From NCBI RefSeq assembly GCF_020907985.1, contig NZ_JAJJPA010000012.1, positions 99,181 to 163,180 of the forward strand: a stretch of 64,000 nt of DNA, given 5' to 3'. This stretch comes from Kitasatospora humi. Lineage in GTDB: Bacteria > Actinomycetota > Actinomycetes > Streptomycetales > Streptomycetaceae. Under the pieces are notes generated by a model. That model was not told the DNA's origin. It saw nothing but the letters and a program-made list of their open reading frames with translations, and searched no databases. How positions within the stretch are numbered: the first letter of the stretch is position 1; each line of letters starts with the position of its first letter. This document shows, piece by piece, positions 42,690 to 51,082 of the stretch. A program made the position numbers and the translations under genes.

Positions 42690-44339
42690 ATGGCTGTCCC
42701 CGCCGCCGCCCGCCCCGCCGCCTGGCTGCGCGACAACTGCCCCTGCACCCGCTGCCGCGACCCGCGCAGCGGCCAGAAGCTCTTCCAGATCACCGACCTG
42801 CCCGCCGATCTGGCGATCGCGGCCGCCACCGAGGCGGACGACGGCCGGCTGGAGGTGCTCTGGTCGGACGGCCACCGCTCGACCTACCCGCCCGGCCGGC
42901 TCGTGGCGGACGACGGAGGCGACCGCCGCACCGAGGCCGGCAAACGGCTCTGGCGGGCCGCCGACTTCACCTCCGGGAGCCCGGAGGCCGACTGGTCGGC
43001 CTACCTCCGCGACCCCGCCGAGCAGGCAGCCGTGCTGCGCGCCGTGCAGCGACTGGGTTTCGCGGTGCTGCGCGGGGTGCCCGTCGAGGAGCGGCAGGTG
43101 CTGGCGGTCGCGGAGAGCTTCGGCCACGTGCGCCGCACCAACTACGGCGAGCTGTTCGACGTCCGGGTCGAGCCGAACCCCAACAACCTGGCCTTCACCG
43201 CCGCCGCGATCGCCCCGCACACCGACAACCCGTACCGCGACCCGGTGCCCACCGTGCAGCTGCTGCACTGCCTGGCGAACGACGCCGAGGGCGGGGACTC
43301 CGCGCTGGTGGACGGCTTCCAGGCAGCCGCACTGCTGCGGGCCGAGGCGCCGGACGACTTCGCGGTGCTCACCCGCACCCTGGTGCCGTTCGTCTTCCGC
43401 GACCGGCACACCGAACTGCGGGCGGAGCGGCCGCTGATCACCACCGATCCGCTGGGGCGGATCCGCGAGGTCCGCCTCAACAACCGATCGATCGGCCGAC
43501 TCGACCTGCCTGACACGGAGTTGGAGCAGTTCTACGCCGCCTACCGGCGGTTCGCCGAAATCACCCTGCGGCCCGAGCTGCAGCTGGCCTTCCGGCTGGC
43601 GCCCGGTGACTGCCTGGTCTTCGACAACACCCGGCTGCTGCACGCCCGCACCGCCTTCGAGTCTGGGGGCACCTCCCACTCCCCCGAGGGGGCCGGCGGA
43701 GGCCGACGCCACCTCCAGGGCTGCTACGCCGACTTGGACGCCCTGAACTCCACCCTGGCCGTGCTGGACCGGCGCACCGCCGCGCTGGACGAACTGGCGG
43801 CGCTGTTCGAGGGCGCGGGCGCCGGGGAGTACCTCGGGGAGGCGGTCACCCAGGCGGAGCACATGCTGCAGGCCGCCGCGCTGGCGCAGCGGGACGGCGC
43901 GCCGGACGCCCTGGTGGCCGCGGCCCTGCTGCATGACGTCGGGCACTTCTTCGACCGGCACAGCACCGCCGCGGTGTCCGGCCACCAGCTGATGGCGGGC
44001 CGGGACAACCGCCACAGCGAGACCGGCGCCGACTGGCTGGCACGGTGGTTCCCGCCGTCCGTCACCGAGCCGGTCCGGCTGCACGTGGCGGCCAAGCGCT
44101 ACCTCTGCACCGTCGAACCGGCCTACCGGGCTCGGCTGTCCGAGGCGTCGGAGTTCACCCTGCAAGTGCAGGGCGGTCCGCTGACCGAGGAGCAGGCGGC
44201 CGCCTTCGCCGAGTTGCCGGGCGCGGCCGACGCCGTCGCGGTGCGCCGCTGGGACGACGAGGCCAAGGACCCGGGCGCCGACGTCCCGCGCTTCGACGAC
44301 TACCGGCCGCTGCTGGCAAGGCTGATGGCCGAGCGGTGA
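42690..44339 (+). CDS. TmpA/PhnY-like hydroxylase fused to TmpB/PhnZ-like HD oxygenase
   Basis: 549 residues, two oxygenases in one chain. The N-terminal part is gamma-butyrobetaine-hydroxylase-like: a small zinc domain with C17, C19, C22 and H62, then an Fe/2-oxoglutarate core with H177-T-D179 and distal H318. The C-terminal part (from about 375) is a PhnZ/TmpB-type HD protein: Y381-x2-E384 and H391 at exactly the PhnZ spacing, H415-D416, H442, H465, K469, and D522/523. Such pairs hydroxylate an aminoethylphosphonate and then oxidatively split C-P to give glycine or glycine betaine and phosphate. The zinc domain favours a trimethylated (TmpA-like) substrate. ATG 42690. A His/Gly/Ser-rich insert lies at 326-341. 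Confidence 0.85.
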   Translation: MAVPAAARPAAWLRDNCPCTRCRDPRSGQKLFQITDLPADLAIAAATEADDGRLEVLWSDGHRSTYPPGRLVADDGGDRRTEAGKRLWRAADFTSGSPEADWSAYLRDPAEQAAVLRAVQRLGFAVLRGVPVEERQVLAVAESFGHVRRTNYGELFDVRVEPNPNNLAFTAAAIAPHTDNPYRDPVPTVQLLHCLANDAEGGDSALVDGFQAAALLRAEAPDDFAVLTRTLVPFVFRDRHTELRAERPLITTDPLGRIREVRLNNRSIGRLDLPDTELEQFYAAYRRFAEITLRPELQLAFRLAPGDCLVFDNTRLLHARTAFESGGTSHSPEGAGGGRRHLQGCYADLDALNSTLAVLDRRTAALDELAALFEGAGAGEYLGEAVTQAEHMLQAAALAQRDGAPDALVAAALLHDVGHFFDRHSTAAVSGHQLMAGRDNRHSETGADWLARWFPPSVTEPVRLHVAAKRYLCTVEPAYRARLSEASEFTLQVQGGPLTEEQAAAFAELPGAADAVAVRRWDDEAKDPGADVPRFDDYRPLLARLMAER

Positions 44340-44353
44340 GGGCCGCCGGCCTG

Positions 44354-44423
44354 CCCGGGCGGCCACCGACCCGGGCGGCCACCGGCCCGGGCGATCACCG
44401 ACCCGGGCGGCCACCGACCCGGG
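44354..44423. repeat. Four tandem copies of a 16-bp unit plus part
   Basis: Unit cccgggcggccaccga, copies at 44354, 44370, 44386 and 44402 with at most two changes, just after the fusion gene. Confidence 0.85.
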
Positions 44424-44588
44424 CCTCTGCCCGGGCACGCGCTCGGCGGCCCGCTCGGCGGCCCGCTCAACGACCCCTCAACGGCCGGCTCGGCCGAGCG
44501 CCGGCCGGGCGCTCAGCCATCAGCCCGGCTGGCGCTCAGTCGTCTGCCCGGCCGCTCGATCGTCGCCCGATCGACCAGTCGCGCACCC

Positions 44589-44655
44589 GTCAGTCGCGCA
44601 CCCGTCAGTCGTCCGCCCAGTCGTCCGCTCAGCCGTCCGCTCAGTCGTCCGCTCG
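44589..44655. repeat. Short-unit repeats (cagtcgtccgct family)
   Basis: Alternating cagtcgcgcacccgt and cagtcgtccgct units run up to and into the 3' end of the GntR gene on the opposite strand, so its last codons come from repeat sequence. Confidence 0.65.
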
Positions 44656-45483
44656 CGCGTGCCGCGAAAGGGCTGACGTGGCAAGGGAGTTGTGCACACT
44701 GAAGGCCACCGTGCCGGGCAGGTAGCGGTCCTGGGACCACTCGACCGGGCGCCCGGTCGGGTCGGTGGTGCGGCGGCGCTCGCGCAGCAGCGGGGCACCG
44801 CGCCGGCAGCCCAGCAGCCGGGCGTCGTCGCCGTTGGCGGTGACCACGTCGATGGTGTGGTCCGCGTCGGTAAACAGGATGCCGTGCTCCCGCAGGTGTT
44901 CGGTGTGCGAGACCACGTCGGCCGGCAACTGGGCCACCAGCACGCCGACATGCGGCGGGTAGATGGTGCGCTCCACCATCACCGGGGCGCCGGAGAGGGT
45001 GCGCAGCCGCAGCGTCACATAGACCTCGGCGCCCGGCTCCAGGCGCAGTTGCTCGCACTCGGCGGCGTCGGCCGGCCGGCGCAGCAGCGATTCCAGGCGC
45101 CCGCCCGGTTCCTCGCCCATCGAGCGCGCCCAGTGGGTGAAGCTGAGCAGTTCGGAGAAGCTCTGCACCCGGGCGTTGCCGAGCACCACCCGCCGGGTGC
45201 CGCGCCGCGAGGTGACCAGTCCGTCGGCCCGCAGCACCGCGAGCGCCTGACGCACCGTCCCCCGGGAGACGCCGTACTGCTCGGCCAGCGCGCCTTCGGC
45301 GGGCAGCCGGCCGGCCTCGCCGTACGCGCCGGTGCTGATCGCCTCGCGCAGGTCGGCGGCGACCCGCCGGTAGAGCGCGCCACCGGCCTCGGTCGCCGTG
45401 GCCTGCTCCTCCGGCCGGCCGGGCTCGTCCTGTTGCATCGCGTTCTCCGTGGAGCTGTCTGTCACCTGGTCCCCCCGACTCAT
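44641..45483 (-). CDS. GntR/UTRA-family regulator of the phosphonate island
   Basis: 280 residues (274 if GTG 45465, which has the better ribosome site GGGGGGAC, is the start). N-terminal GntR winged helix (LYRRVAADLREAISTGAYGE, YGVSRGTVRQALAVLRADGL) and C-terminal UTRA ligand domain (EVYVTLRLRTLSGAPVMVER, IDVVTANGDDARLL). UTRA regulators such as PhnF and PhnR control phosphonate genes. It is encoded between the oxygenase fusion and the importer and divergent from the importer. Likely operators are the two 18-bp elements at 42638 and 45668. Confidence 0.9.
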   Translation of the reverse strand: MSRGDQVTDSSTENAMQQDEPGRPEEQATATEAGGALYRRVAADLREAISTGAYGEAGRLPAEGALAEQYGVSRGTVRQALAVLRADGLVTSRRGTRRVVLGNARVQSFSELLSFTHWARSMGEEPGGRLESLLRRPADAAECEQLRLEPGAEVYVTLRLRTLSGAPVMVERTIYPPHVGVLVAQLPADVVSHTEHLREHGILFTDADHTIDVVTANGDDARLLGCRRGAPLLRERRRTTDPTGRPVEWSQDRYLPGTVAFSVHNSLATSALSRHARADD

Positions 45484-45667
45484 TGTCCTGCGGGCTGCGT
45501 GCGGCCCGAGAACGGTCCGACCCTATCCGCTCCCGGCAGCCGCTCCGTGCGCTCCTTGGGCGGTTATCGCCCGACCGGGCCCCACCGTTCCCGCAGCCGA
45601 CCCCTGTTCTGGGGCACCCGTTCACCTTTTGGTCACCAGCGTCCGGCGTACTTACCGGCGTCGGGCG

Positions 45668-45685
45668 AAGTTGGCTGACCAACTT
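45668..45685. promoter_or_regulatory. 18-bp operator copy 2 (phosphonate regulon)
   Basis: AAGTTGGCTGACCAACTT: perfect 7-base arms AAGTTGG/CCAACTT around CTGA, between the divergent GntR and importer genes, about 80 bases before the binding-protein start. Confidence 0.75.
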
Positions 45686-45766
45686 GACCACCCCCGGCAC
45701 TCCCCCTGACGCAGCCAGCGCACCTGTCGTGCGACCCTGCCGCACCTCGATCCAGGAGATCCTCCC

Positions 45767-46924
45767 GTGACCGTGCACCGCGCCCGTGCCGCCGCAGCCG
45801 CGGCCGTACTCACCGCCGCCGCGCTCTCCCTCACCGCCTGCGGCTCCGCGGGCTCGACGTCGGCCACCACGGCCGGCGGCAAGAACGCCAAGACCGCCAC
45901 CTCGGCCGCCGACCTCGGCGGGATGGACGCGCTGGTCGCGGCCGCGAAGAAGGAGGGCAACCTCCACGTGATCACGCTGCCGCGCGACTGGGCCAACTAC
46001 GGCACGCTGATGGACGGCTTCACCAAGAAGTACGGCATCAAGATCGAGGACGAGAACCCGGACGGCTCCAGCCAGGACGAGATCAACGCGATCACCTCCC
46101 GCAAGGGCCAGGACCGCGCCCCCGACGTGGTCGACGTGGGCACCGCGTTCGCGATCTCCGGTGCCAAGCAGGGCCTGTTCGCGTCGTACAAGGTGGCCAC
46201 CTACGACCAGATCCCGGCCACCATGAAGGCCGCCGACGCCACCTCGTACAACGACTACGGCGGCTACGTCTCGATCGGCTGCAACGCCAAGAAGGTCGCC
46301 GTCTGCCCGCAGACCTTCGCCGACCTGATGAAGCCCGACTACAAGGGCATGGTCGCGCTGAACGGCAACCCGACCAAGGCCAACGCCGCGCTCAACGCCG
46401 TCTGGGCCGCCTCGATCGCCAACGGCGGTTCGCTGGACAACATCCAGCCCGGCATCGACTTCTTCGGCAAGCTGAAGGCGGCCGGCAACTTCAACCCGGT
46501 CGAGGCCACCTCCGCCACCGTGGAGAGCGGCGAGACCCCGATCACCATCGACTGGTCGTACCTGAACACCGGCTACACCGACAAGCTGGCTCCGAAGGGC
46601 ATCGACTGGAAGGTCGCCATCCCGTCGGACGGCATCTGGGCGAACTTCTACAACCAGGCCATCAACAAGGACGCACCGCACCCGGCCGCCGCCCGCCTGT
46701 GGGAGGAGTACCTCTACAGCGCCGAGGGCCAGAACGGCTTCCTGGGCGGCTTCGCCACCCCGGCCGAGTTCGACGCCATGAAGACCGCCAACACGCTGGA
46801 CGCCGGCCTGGCCGCCAAGGTGCCGGCCCCCGCCAAGCCGTTCACCACCTTCCCGACCCAGGCACAGCAGGACACCGCCAAGGCCGCGGTGACCTCCAAC
46901 TGGGCCAAGGCCATCGGGGGCTGA
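45767..46924 (+). CDS. ABC importer substrate-binding lipoprotein
   Basis: 385 residues from GTG 45767. Lipoprotein signal with lipobox LTAC near residue 25, then a class F/Fe3+-type periplasmic-binding fold (LVAAAKKEGNLHVITLPRDW, DVVDVGTAFA, MVALNGNPTKANAAL, WSYLNTGY). This is the fold used by 2-aminoethylphosphonate and Fe(III)/polyamine importers. First gene of the four-gene importer; its link to phosphonates rests on the neighbours and shared operator. Confidence 0.88.
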   Translation: MTVHRARAAAAAAVLTAAALSLTACGSAGSTSATTAGGKNAKTATSAADLGGMDALVAAAKKEGNLHVITLPRDWANYGTLMDGFTKKYGIKIEDENPDGSSQDEINAITSRKGQDRAPDVVDVGTAFAISGAKQGLFASYKVATYDQIPATMKAADATSYNDYGGYVSIGCNAKKVAVCPQTFADLMKPDYKGMVALNGNPTKANAALNAVWAASIANGGSLDNIQPGIDFFGKLKAAGNFNPVEATSATVESGETPITIDWSYLNTGYTDKLAPKGIDWKVAIPSDGIWANFYNQAINKDAPHPAAARLWEEYLYSAEGQNGFLGGFATPAEFDAMKTANTLDAGLAAKVPAPAKPFTTFPTQAQQDTAKAAVTSNWAKAIGG

Positions 46925-46932
46925 ACCAAGCA

Positions 46933-47898
46933 ATGACTACGGCTCCCACCCCGGTGCCGACTCCCGCCGCCGTTGGCACCAACGGCGGCGGGGGTACCCC
47001 CGGTACCGCAACTCCCGCCACACCGGCCGCCCCCACGGCCACCCGCCGCCGTCGCGGCGGCCGCGCCTGGCTCGGCGCGCTGCCCCTGCTGGTGTTCTTC
47101 GCCATCGGCTTCGGGCTGCCCGCCGTCGCGATCGCCATCGGCGCCTTCACCACCTCCTCCGACGCCCCGGACGGCGGCGGCCACTTCACCATGGCCAACC
47201 TCAGTGACTCGCTGCAGGGCGCCTACCTCACCGCGCTGCTCGGCAGTGTGAAGCTCTCCGCGCTGACCGCGCTGATCGGCACCGCGATCGGTCTGCCGCT
47301 GGCGCAGGCGGTGGCCACCTCCCGGTTCAAGTTCGTCCGCGAGACCGTGCTGGCCGGCTCCGGTGTGCTGGCCAACTTCGGCGGCGTGCCACTGGCGTTC
47401 ATGTTCGTCGCCACCCTCGGCAACGCCGGCGAGGTCACCACGTCGCTGGGCCTGAAGCAGTACGGCTGGAGCCTGTACACCTTCAACGGGCTGGCGATCG
47501 TCTACCTCTACTTCCTCATCCCGCTGATGATCCTGACCATCACCCCGGCCCTGGAGGGACTGCGGGTGCAGTGGCGCGAGGCCGCCTACAACAACGGGGC
47601 GACGGTCTTCCAGTACTGGCGGCACGTCGCGCTGCCGGTGCTGCTGCCCTCCCTGCTCGGCGGATACGTGCTGCTGTTCGGCGCCTCGTTCGCCGCGTAC
47701 GCCACCGCCGAGGCCATGGTCGGCAGTTCGATCCCGCTGATCTCGATGCAGATCGGCGACGCGCTCTCCGGCAACGTGCTGGTCGGTCAGGGCAACCTGG
47801 CCCTCGCGCTCGGTCTCGACATGATCGTGGTCGCCTGCCTGGTGATGGCGATCTACCTGCCCCTCCAGCGCCGGAGTGCCAAGTGGCTCAGTTCCTGA
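46933..47898 (+). CDS. ABC importer permease 1
   Basis: 321 residues from ATG 46933, eight bases after the binding protein. A Thr/Pro/Gly/Ala-rich cytoplasmic tail of about 40 residues precedes six transmembrane helices. The coupling-helix motif EAAYNNGATVFQYWRHVALP (EAA-x3-G) is at about residue 217. Belongs to the BPD_transp_1/PhnU-like group. Confidence 0.9.
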   Translation: MTTAPTPVPTPAAVGTNGGGGTPGTATPATPAAPTATRRRRGGRAWLGALPLLVFFAIGFGLPAVAIAIGAFTTSSDAPDGGGHFTMANLSDSLQGAYLTALLGSVKLSALTALIGTAIGLPLAQAVATSRFKFVRETVLAGSGVLANFGGVPLAFMFVATLGNAGEVTTSLGLKQYGWSLYTFNGLAIVYLYFLIPLMILTITPALEGLRVQWREAAYNNGATVFQYWRHVALPVLLPSLLGGYVLLFGASFAAYATAEAMVGSSIPLISMQIGDALSGNVLVGQGNLALALGLDMIVVACLVMAIYLPLQRRSAKWLSS

Positions 47899-48707
47899 AC
47901 CGGCTGCGGCTCGGCCGCGGCCTCGTCCTGCTGCTCTGCGGCGTCTACTTCTTCGTGCCGCTCGGCGCGTCGGTCTACTTCAGCGTCGACGACCACCACG
48001 GCAGCGTCACATTCGACGCCTACACCAGCCTGCTCTCGGCGCCCGGGTTCCTCGACGCGCTCTACCTGAGCCTGGAGCTGGCGGCCGCCACCGTGGTGCT
48101 GCTGCTGGTGCTGCTGGTGCCGGCGCTGCTGGCGGCCCGGCTGGGCGCGCCCAAGCTGCGCCCGGTGATCGAGGTGGTCTGTTCGATGCCGCTGGTGGTC
48201 CCGGTGGTCGCGCTCACCACCGGCATCGTCGGGGTGCTGCGCTGGGGCCCCGAATACCTGGCCGACACGCCGATCTTCCAGACCCTGGTGGCGATCCAGA
48301 ACCCCCAGTTCCCGGTGGTGCTGCTGATCGCGTACGTGCTGATGGCGCTGCCGTTCGCCTACCGCGCGCTGGACGGCGGGCTGCGCAGCGTCGACGTGGT
48401 CACGCTGGTCGAGGCCGCCCGCAGCTGCGGCGCGAGCTGGCCGCGGGCCGTGTTCTCGGTCGTGCTGCCCAACCTGCGCAGCGCGTTGCTCAGCGCCTCG
48501 GTGCTCACCGTGGCACTGGTGCTCGGCGAGTTCACCACCGCCTCGATCCTCGGCTTCCAGCCCTTCTCGGTGTGGATCAACGCGTACGGCAAGACGGACG
48601 GGCAGATGTCCGTCGCGGTCTCGATCCTCAGCCTGCTGATCGTCTGGGTCGTGCTGCTGATGCTCTCCGTGCTCGGCGGCCGCAGCCGCAAGGCAGCGCG
48701 TTCCTGA
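47883..48707 (+). CDS. ABC importer permease 2
   Basis: 274 residues from GTG 47883 (GGAG upstream), overlapping permease 1 by 16 bases. Six transmembrane helices; the EAA motif is EAARSCGASWPRAVFSVVLP. PhnV-like. Its last seven codons (SRKAARS and stop) are part of a 29-bp unit repeated two more times after the stop. Confidence 0.9.
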   Translation: MAQFLNRLRLGRGLVLLLCGVYFFVPLGASVYFSVDDHHGSVTFDAYTSLLSAPGFLDALYLSLELAAATVVLLLVLLVPALLAARLGAPKLRPVIEVVCSMPLVVPVVALTTGIVGVLRWGPEYLADTPIFQTLVAIQNPQFPVVLLIAYVLMALPFAYRALDGGLRSVDVVTLVEAARSCGASWPRAVFSVVLPNLRSALLSASVLTVALVLGEFTTASILGFQPFSVWINAYGKTDGQMSVAVSILSLLIVWVVLLMLSVLGGRSRKAARS

Positions 48708-48767
48708 CGCGCAGCCGCAAGGCAGCGCGTTCCTGACGCACAGCCGCAAGGCCGCACTTGCCTGACG
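48681..48767. repeat. Three tandem 29-bp units containing the permease stop codon
   Basis: Copies at 48681-48709, 48710-48738 (identical) and 48739-48767 (four changes). The first copy encodes the permease C-terminus and TGA; the later two are non-coding copies lying in the gap before the ATPase gene. Confidence 0.9.
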
Positions 48768-48825
48768 ATCCATCAGATCCCCCATGCGCCACCGATCCAC
48801 AAGTGATTCCCAGGAGTTCACCGCC

Positions 48826-49920
48826 ATGACCACCTCCGCCACCCCCGCACCGCCCACCGGCGTGCCGCTCCACCCAGGCAGCGCCACCGTCGAATTCCGT
48901 TCGCTGCGGCGGGCGTTCGGCGCCACCGTGGCGCTCGACGGGCTCGACCTGACGGTCCACCCGGGCGAACTGCTGGCGCTGCTGGGCCCGTCCGGCTGCG
49001 GCAAGACCACCGCACTGCGGATCCTGGCCGGCTTCGAGACCCATGACTCGGGCGAGGTGCTGGTCGACGGCCAGGACGTCACCAAGATCCCCGCGCACAA
49101 GCGGGACGCCGGCATGGTGTTCCAGTCGTACAGCCTCTTCCCGCACCTGACCGCGCTCGACAACGTCTCCTTCGGGCTGAAGATGCGCGGCATCGGCAAG
49201 GCCGAGCGGCGGACCAGGGCGCAGGAGCTGCTGGAGCTGGTCGGCCTGCCGCAGCGGGCCGGGCACTACCCGCACCAGATGTCCGGCGGCCAGCAACAGC
49301 GGATCGCGCTGGCCCGGGCACTGGCGCTGCAGCCGCGGGTGCTGCTGCTCGACGAGCCGCTCTCCGCGCTGGACGCCAAGGTCCGGCTCAACCTGCGCGA
49401 GGAGATCCGTCGCCTCCAGCAGGAGCTGGGCATCACCACCCTGTTCGTCACCCACGACCAGGAGGAGGCGCTGTCGATGGCCGACCGGGTCGCGGTGCTG
49501 CGGGCCGGCCGGCTGGAGCAGTGCGCCACCCCGAACGAGCTCTACGCCCGCCCGACCACCGCCTTCGTCGCGGAGTTCGTCGGCACCATGAGCCGGATCC
49601 CGGCGCAGCGCTCCGGCGGCGGCGTCGAGGTGCTCGGCCGCCGGCACGAGGTGGACGGCACGGTGCCCGCCGACGGCGAGGTGGAGGTGCTGGTCCGCCC
49701 GGAGAACGTGGCGGTCGCCGCCGGCGGTGACGCGGTGGTCACCGGCGCCAGCTTCCTGGGGGCGGTCACCCGGCTGACCGTCAAGCTGGCCGACGGCACC
49801 GACATCAAGGCCGACCTGCCCACCGATCAGGCGGCCAAGCTGCCGATCGGCGGCGGTGCCACGGTCTCGCTGCCCGACCGTCCGGTCCTGGTGGACCGCT
49901 GCGCTACGGTCGCACGGTGA
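48826..49920 (+). CDS. ABC importer ATP-binding protein
   Basis: 364 residues from ATG 48826 (AGGAG upstream). Walker A GPSGCGKTT, Q-loop FQSYSLFPHL, signature MSGGQQQRIALARAL, Walker B VLLLDEPLSALD, switch His VTHDQEE; a TOBE regulatory domain follows (VEVLVRPENVAV). PotA/FbpC/PhnT-like. Its stop overlaps the HAD gene start (GTGA). Confidence 0.94.
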   Translation: MTTSATPAPPTGVPLHPGSATVEFRSLRRAFGATVALDGLDLTVHPGELLALLGPSGCGKTTALRILAGFETHDSGEVLVDGQDVTKIPAHKRDAGMVFQSYSLFPHLTALDNVSFGLKMRGIGKAERRTRAQELLELVGLPQRAGHYPHQMSGGQQQRIALARALALQPRVLLLDEPLSALDAKVRLNLREEIRRLQQELGITTLFVTHDQEEALSMADRVAVLRAGRLEQCATPNELYARPTTAFVAEFVGTMSRIPAQRSGGGVEVLGRRHEVDGTVPADGEVEVLVRPENVAVAAGGDAVVTGASFLGAVTRLTVKLADGTDIKADLPTDQAAKLPIGGGATVSLPDRPVLVDRCATVAR

Positions 49921-50609
49921 ACACGCCGATGACCCCACCTGCGCAGAAGCCCGCCGCCGTCCTCTTCGACATGGACGGCACCCTGGTCGACACCGAGCAC
50001 CTGTGGTGGGAGGCGACCAGCGAGATCGCCGCCGAACTCGGCTACCAGCTGGGTGAGTCAGACGTGCCGCAGGTGCTCGGCCGGGCCGTGGAGCACACCG
50101 CGGCCCACCTCGCGGCGGTGCTCCACGGCTCCTCGCCGGGGGCCGCGGTCATCGGGGAGCGGCTGAACGCCGCGTTCACCGCCCGGGTCGGTGCCCGGGT
50201 GGTGCCCCGCCCGGGTGCGCTGGCGCTGCTGGAGCAGTTGCGGGACGCCGCGGTGCCGACCGCGCTGGTCTCCGCCTCGCCGCGACAGGTGGTGGACCTG
50301 GTGCTGACCCATCTGGGCCGGGACTGGTTCGCCGTCACCCTGGCCGCCGAGGACACCGAGCTGACCAAGCCCGACCCCGCGCCCTACCTCGCCGCGGCCG
50401 CCCGGCTGGGCCTGGATCCGGCCGCCTGCGTGGCCGTGGAGGACACCCCGACCGGCGTCACCTCCGCGCACGCGGCCGGCTGCGCGGTGCTCGCCGTGCC
50501 GTCCTCGGACGTGGCGATGCCGAGCGCGCCCGGGATCACCCTGCTCACCAGTCTCACCGAGGCCGACCTACCCCTGCTGGCCGCCCTGACCAGCGGCAAC
50601 GCAGAATAG
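49917..50609 (+). CDS. HAD-family phosphatase
   Basis: 230 residues; GTG overlaps the ABC ATPase stop by four bases, so it is part of the importer operon. HAD motifs: FDMDGTLVDT (nucleophile and acid Asp), VSASP, KPDPAPY (Lys), VEDTPTG (metal Asp). The cap is the alpha-helical C1 type of phosphoglycolate-phosphatase-like enzymes; it lacks the phosphonatase-type start. Substrate unknown; possibly a phospho-compound taken up or made in phosphonate use. Confidence 0.88.
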   Translation: MNTPMTPPAQKPAAVLFDMDGTLVDTEHLWWEATSEIAAELGYQLGESDVPQVLGRAVEHTAAHLAAVLHGSSPGAAVIGERLNAAFTARVGARVVPRPGALALLEQLRDAAVPTALVSASPRQVVDLVLTHLGRDWFAVTLAAEDTELTKPDPAPYLAAAARLGLDPAACVAVEDTPTGVTSAHAAGCAVLAVPSSDVAMPSAPGITLLTSLTEADLPLLAALTSGNAE

Positions 50610-50613
50610 CCCG

Positions 50614-50934
50614 ATGCCCTACGTCCTTCTCGCACTCGCCATAGCCAGCGAGGTCTGCGCCACCAGCTGCCTCAAACTCACTGACGGCTTCAGCAAGTTG
50701 TGGCCCAGCGTCGGAGTGGGCATCGGCTACGTCCTCTCCTTCGTGCTGCTCGGCCAGGCCCTCAAGAAGATCCCGGTCTCGGTGGCCTACGCCGTCTGGT
50801 CCGGCGCCGGCACGGCCGCGGTGGCCGCCATCGGCGTCGCCGCCTTCGGTGAGCAGCTGGGCAAGGTGCAGTTGGCGGGCATCGCGCTGATCATCGCCGG
50901 TGTGGTCCTACTGAACCTCCGGGCCAGTCACTGA
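50614..50934 (+). CDS. SMR-family multidrug efflux protein
   Basis: 106 residues, four transmembrane helices, EmrE/QacE type. The essential membrane Glu is at residue 13 (LALAIASEVCATSCLKL); AYAVWSGAGTA forms helix 3 and GVVLLNL helix 4. ATG 50614, five bases after the HAD stop. Exports cationic compounds; could also fit quaternary ammonium compounds, notable next to a possible trimethylaminoethylphosphonate pathway. Confidence 0.93.
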   Translation: MPYVLLALAIASEVCATSCLKLTDGFSKLWPSVGVGIGYVLSFVLLGQALKKIPVSVAYAVWSGAGTAAVAAIGVAAFGEQLGKVQLAGIALIIAGVVLLNLRASH

Positions 50935-51082
50935 CGCACGTCACACCTGGGGCACCGGGACGCCGCGGCCGAAGGTAAAGGTTTCCCCATGAATCCAACA
51001 AATGAGCGATTCCTGGGAACCTAACGCGGTGTCATGGGCGGCAGCCGTCGTCGACGGGACCTACCACCCCTCAGGGACACCC

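Noticed and set aside
44354..44423. CRISPR or transposon end repeats
   Set aside because: 16-bp head-to-tail units without spacers or a transposase; a simple minisatellite.
49917..50609. HAD gene as phosphonoacetaldehyde hydrolase (PhnX)
   Set aside because: Its motif is D-M-D-G-T-L as in general phosphatases, not D-x-A-G-T-T; the PhnX-like motif is in the gene at 62351 instead.
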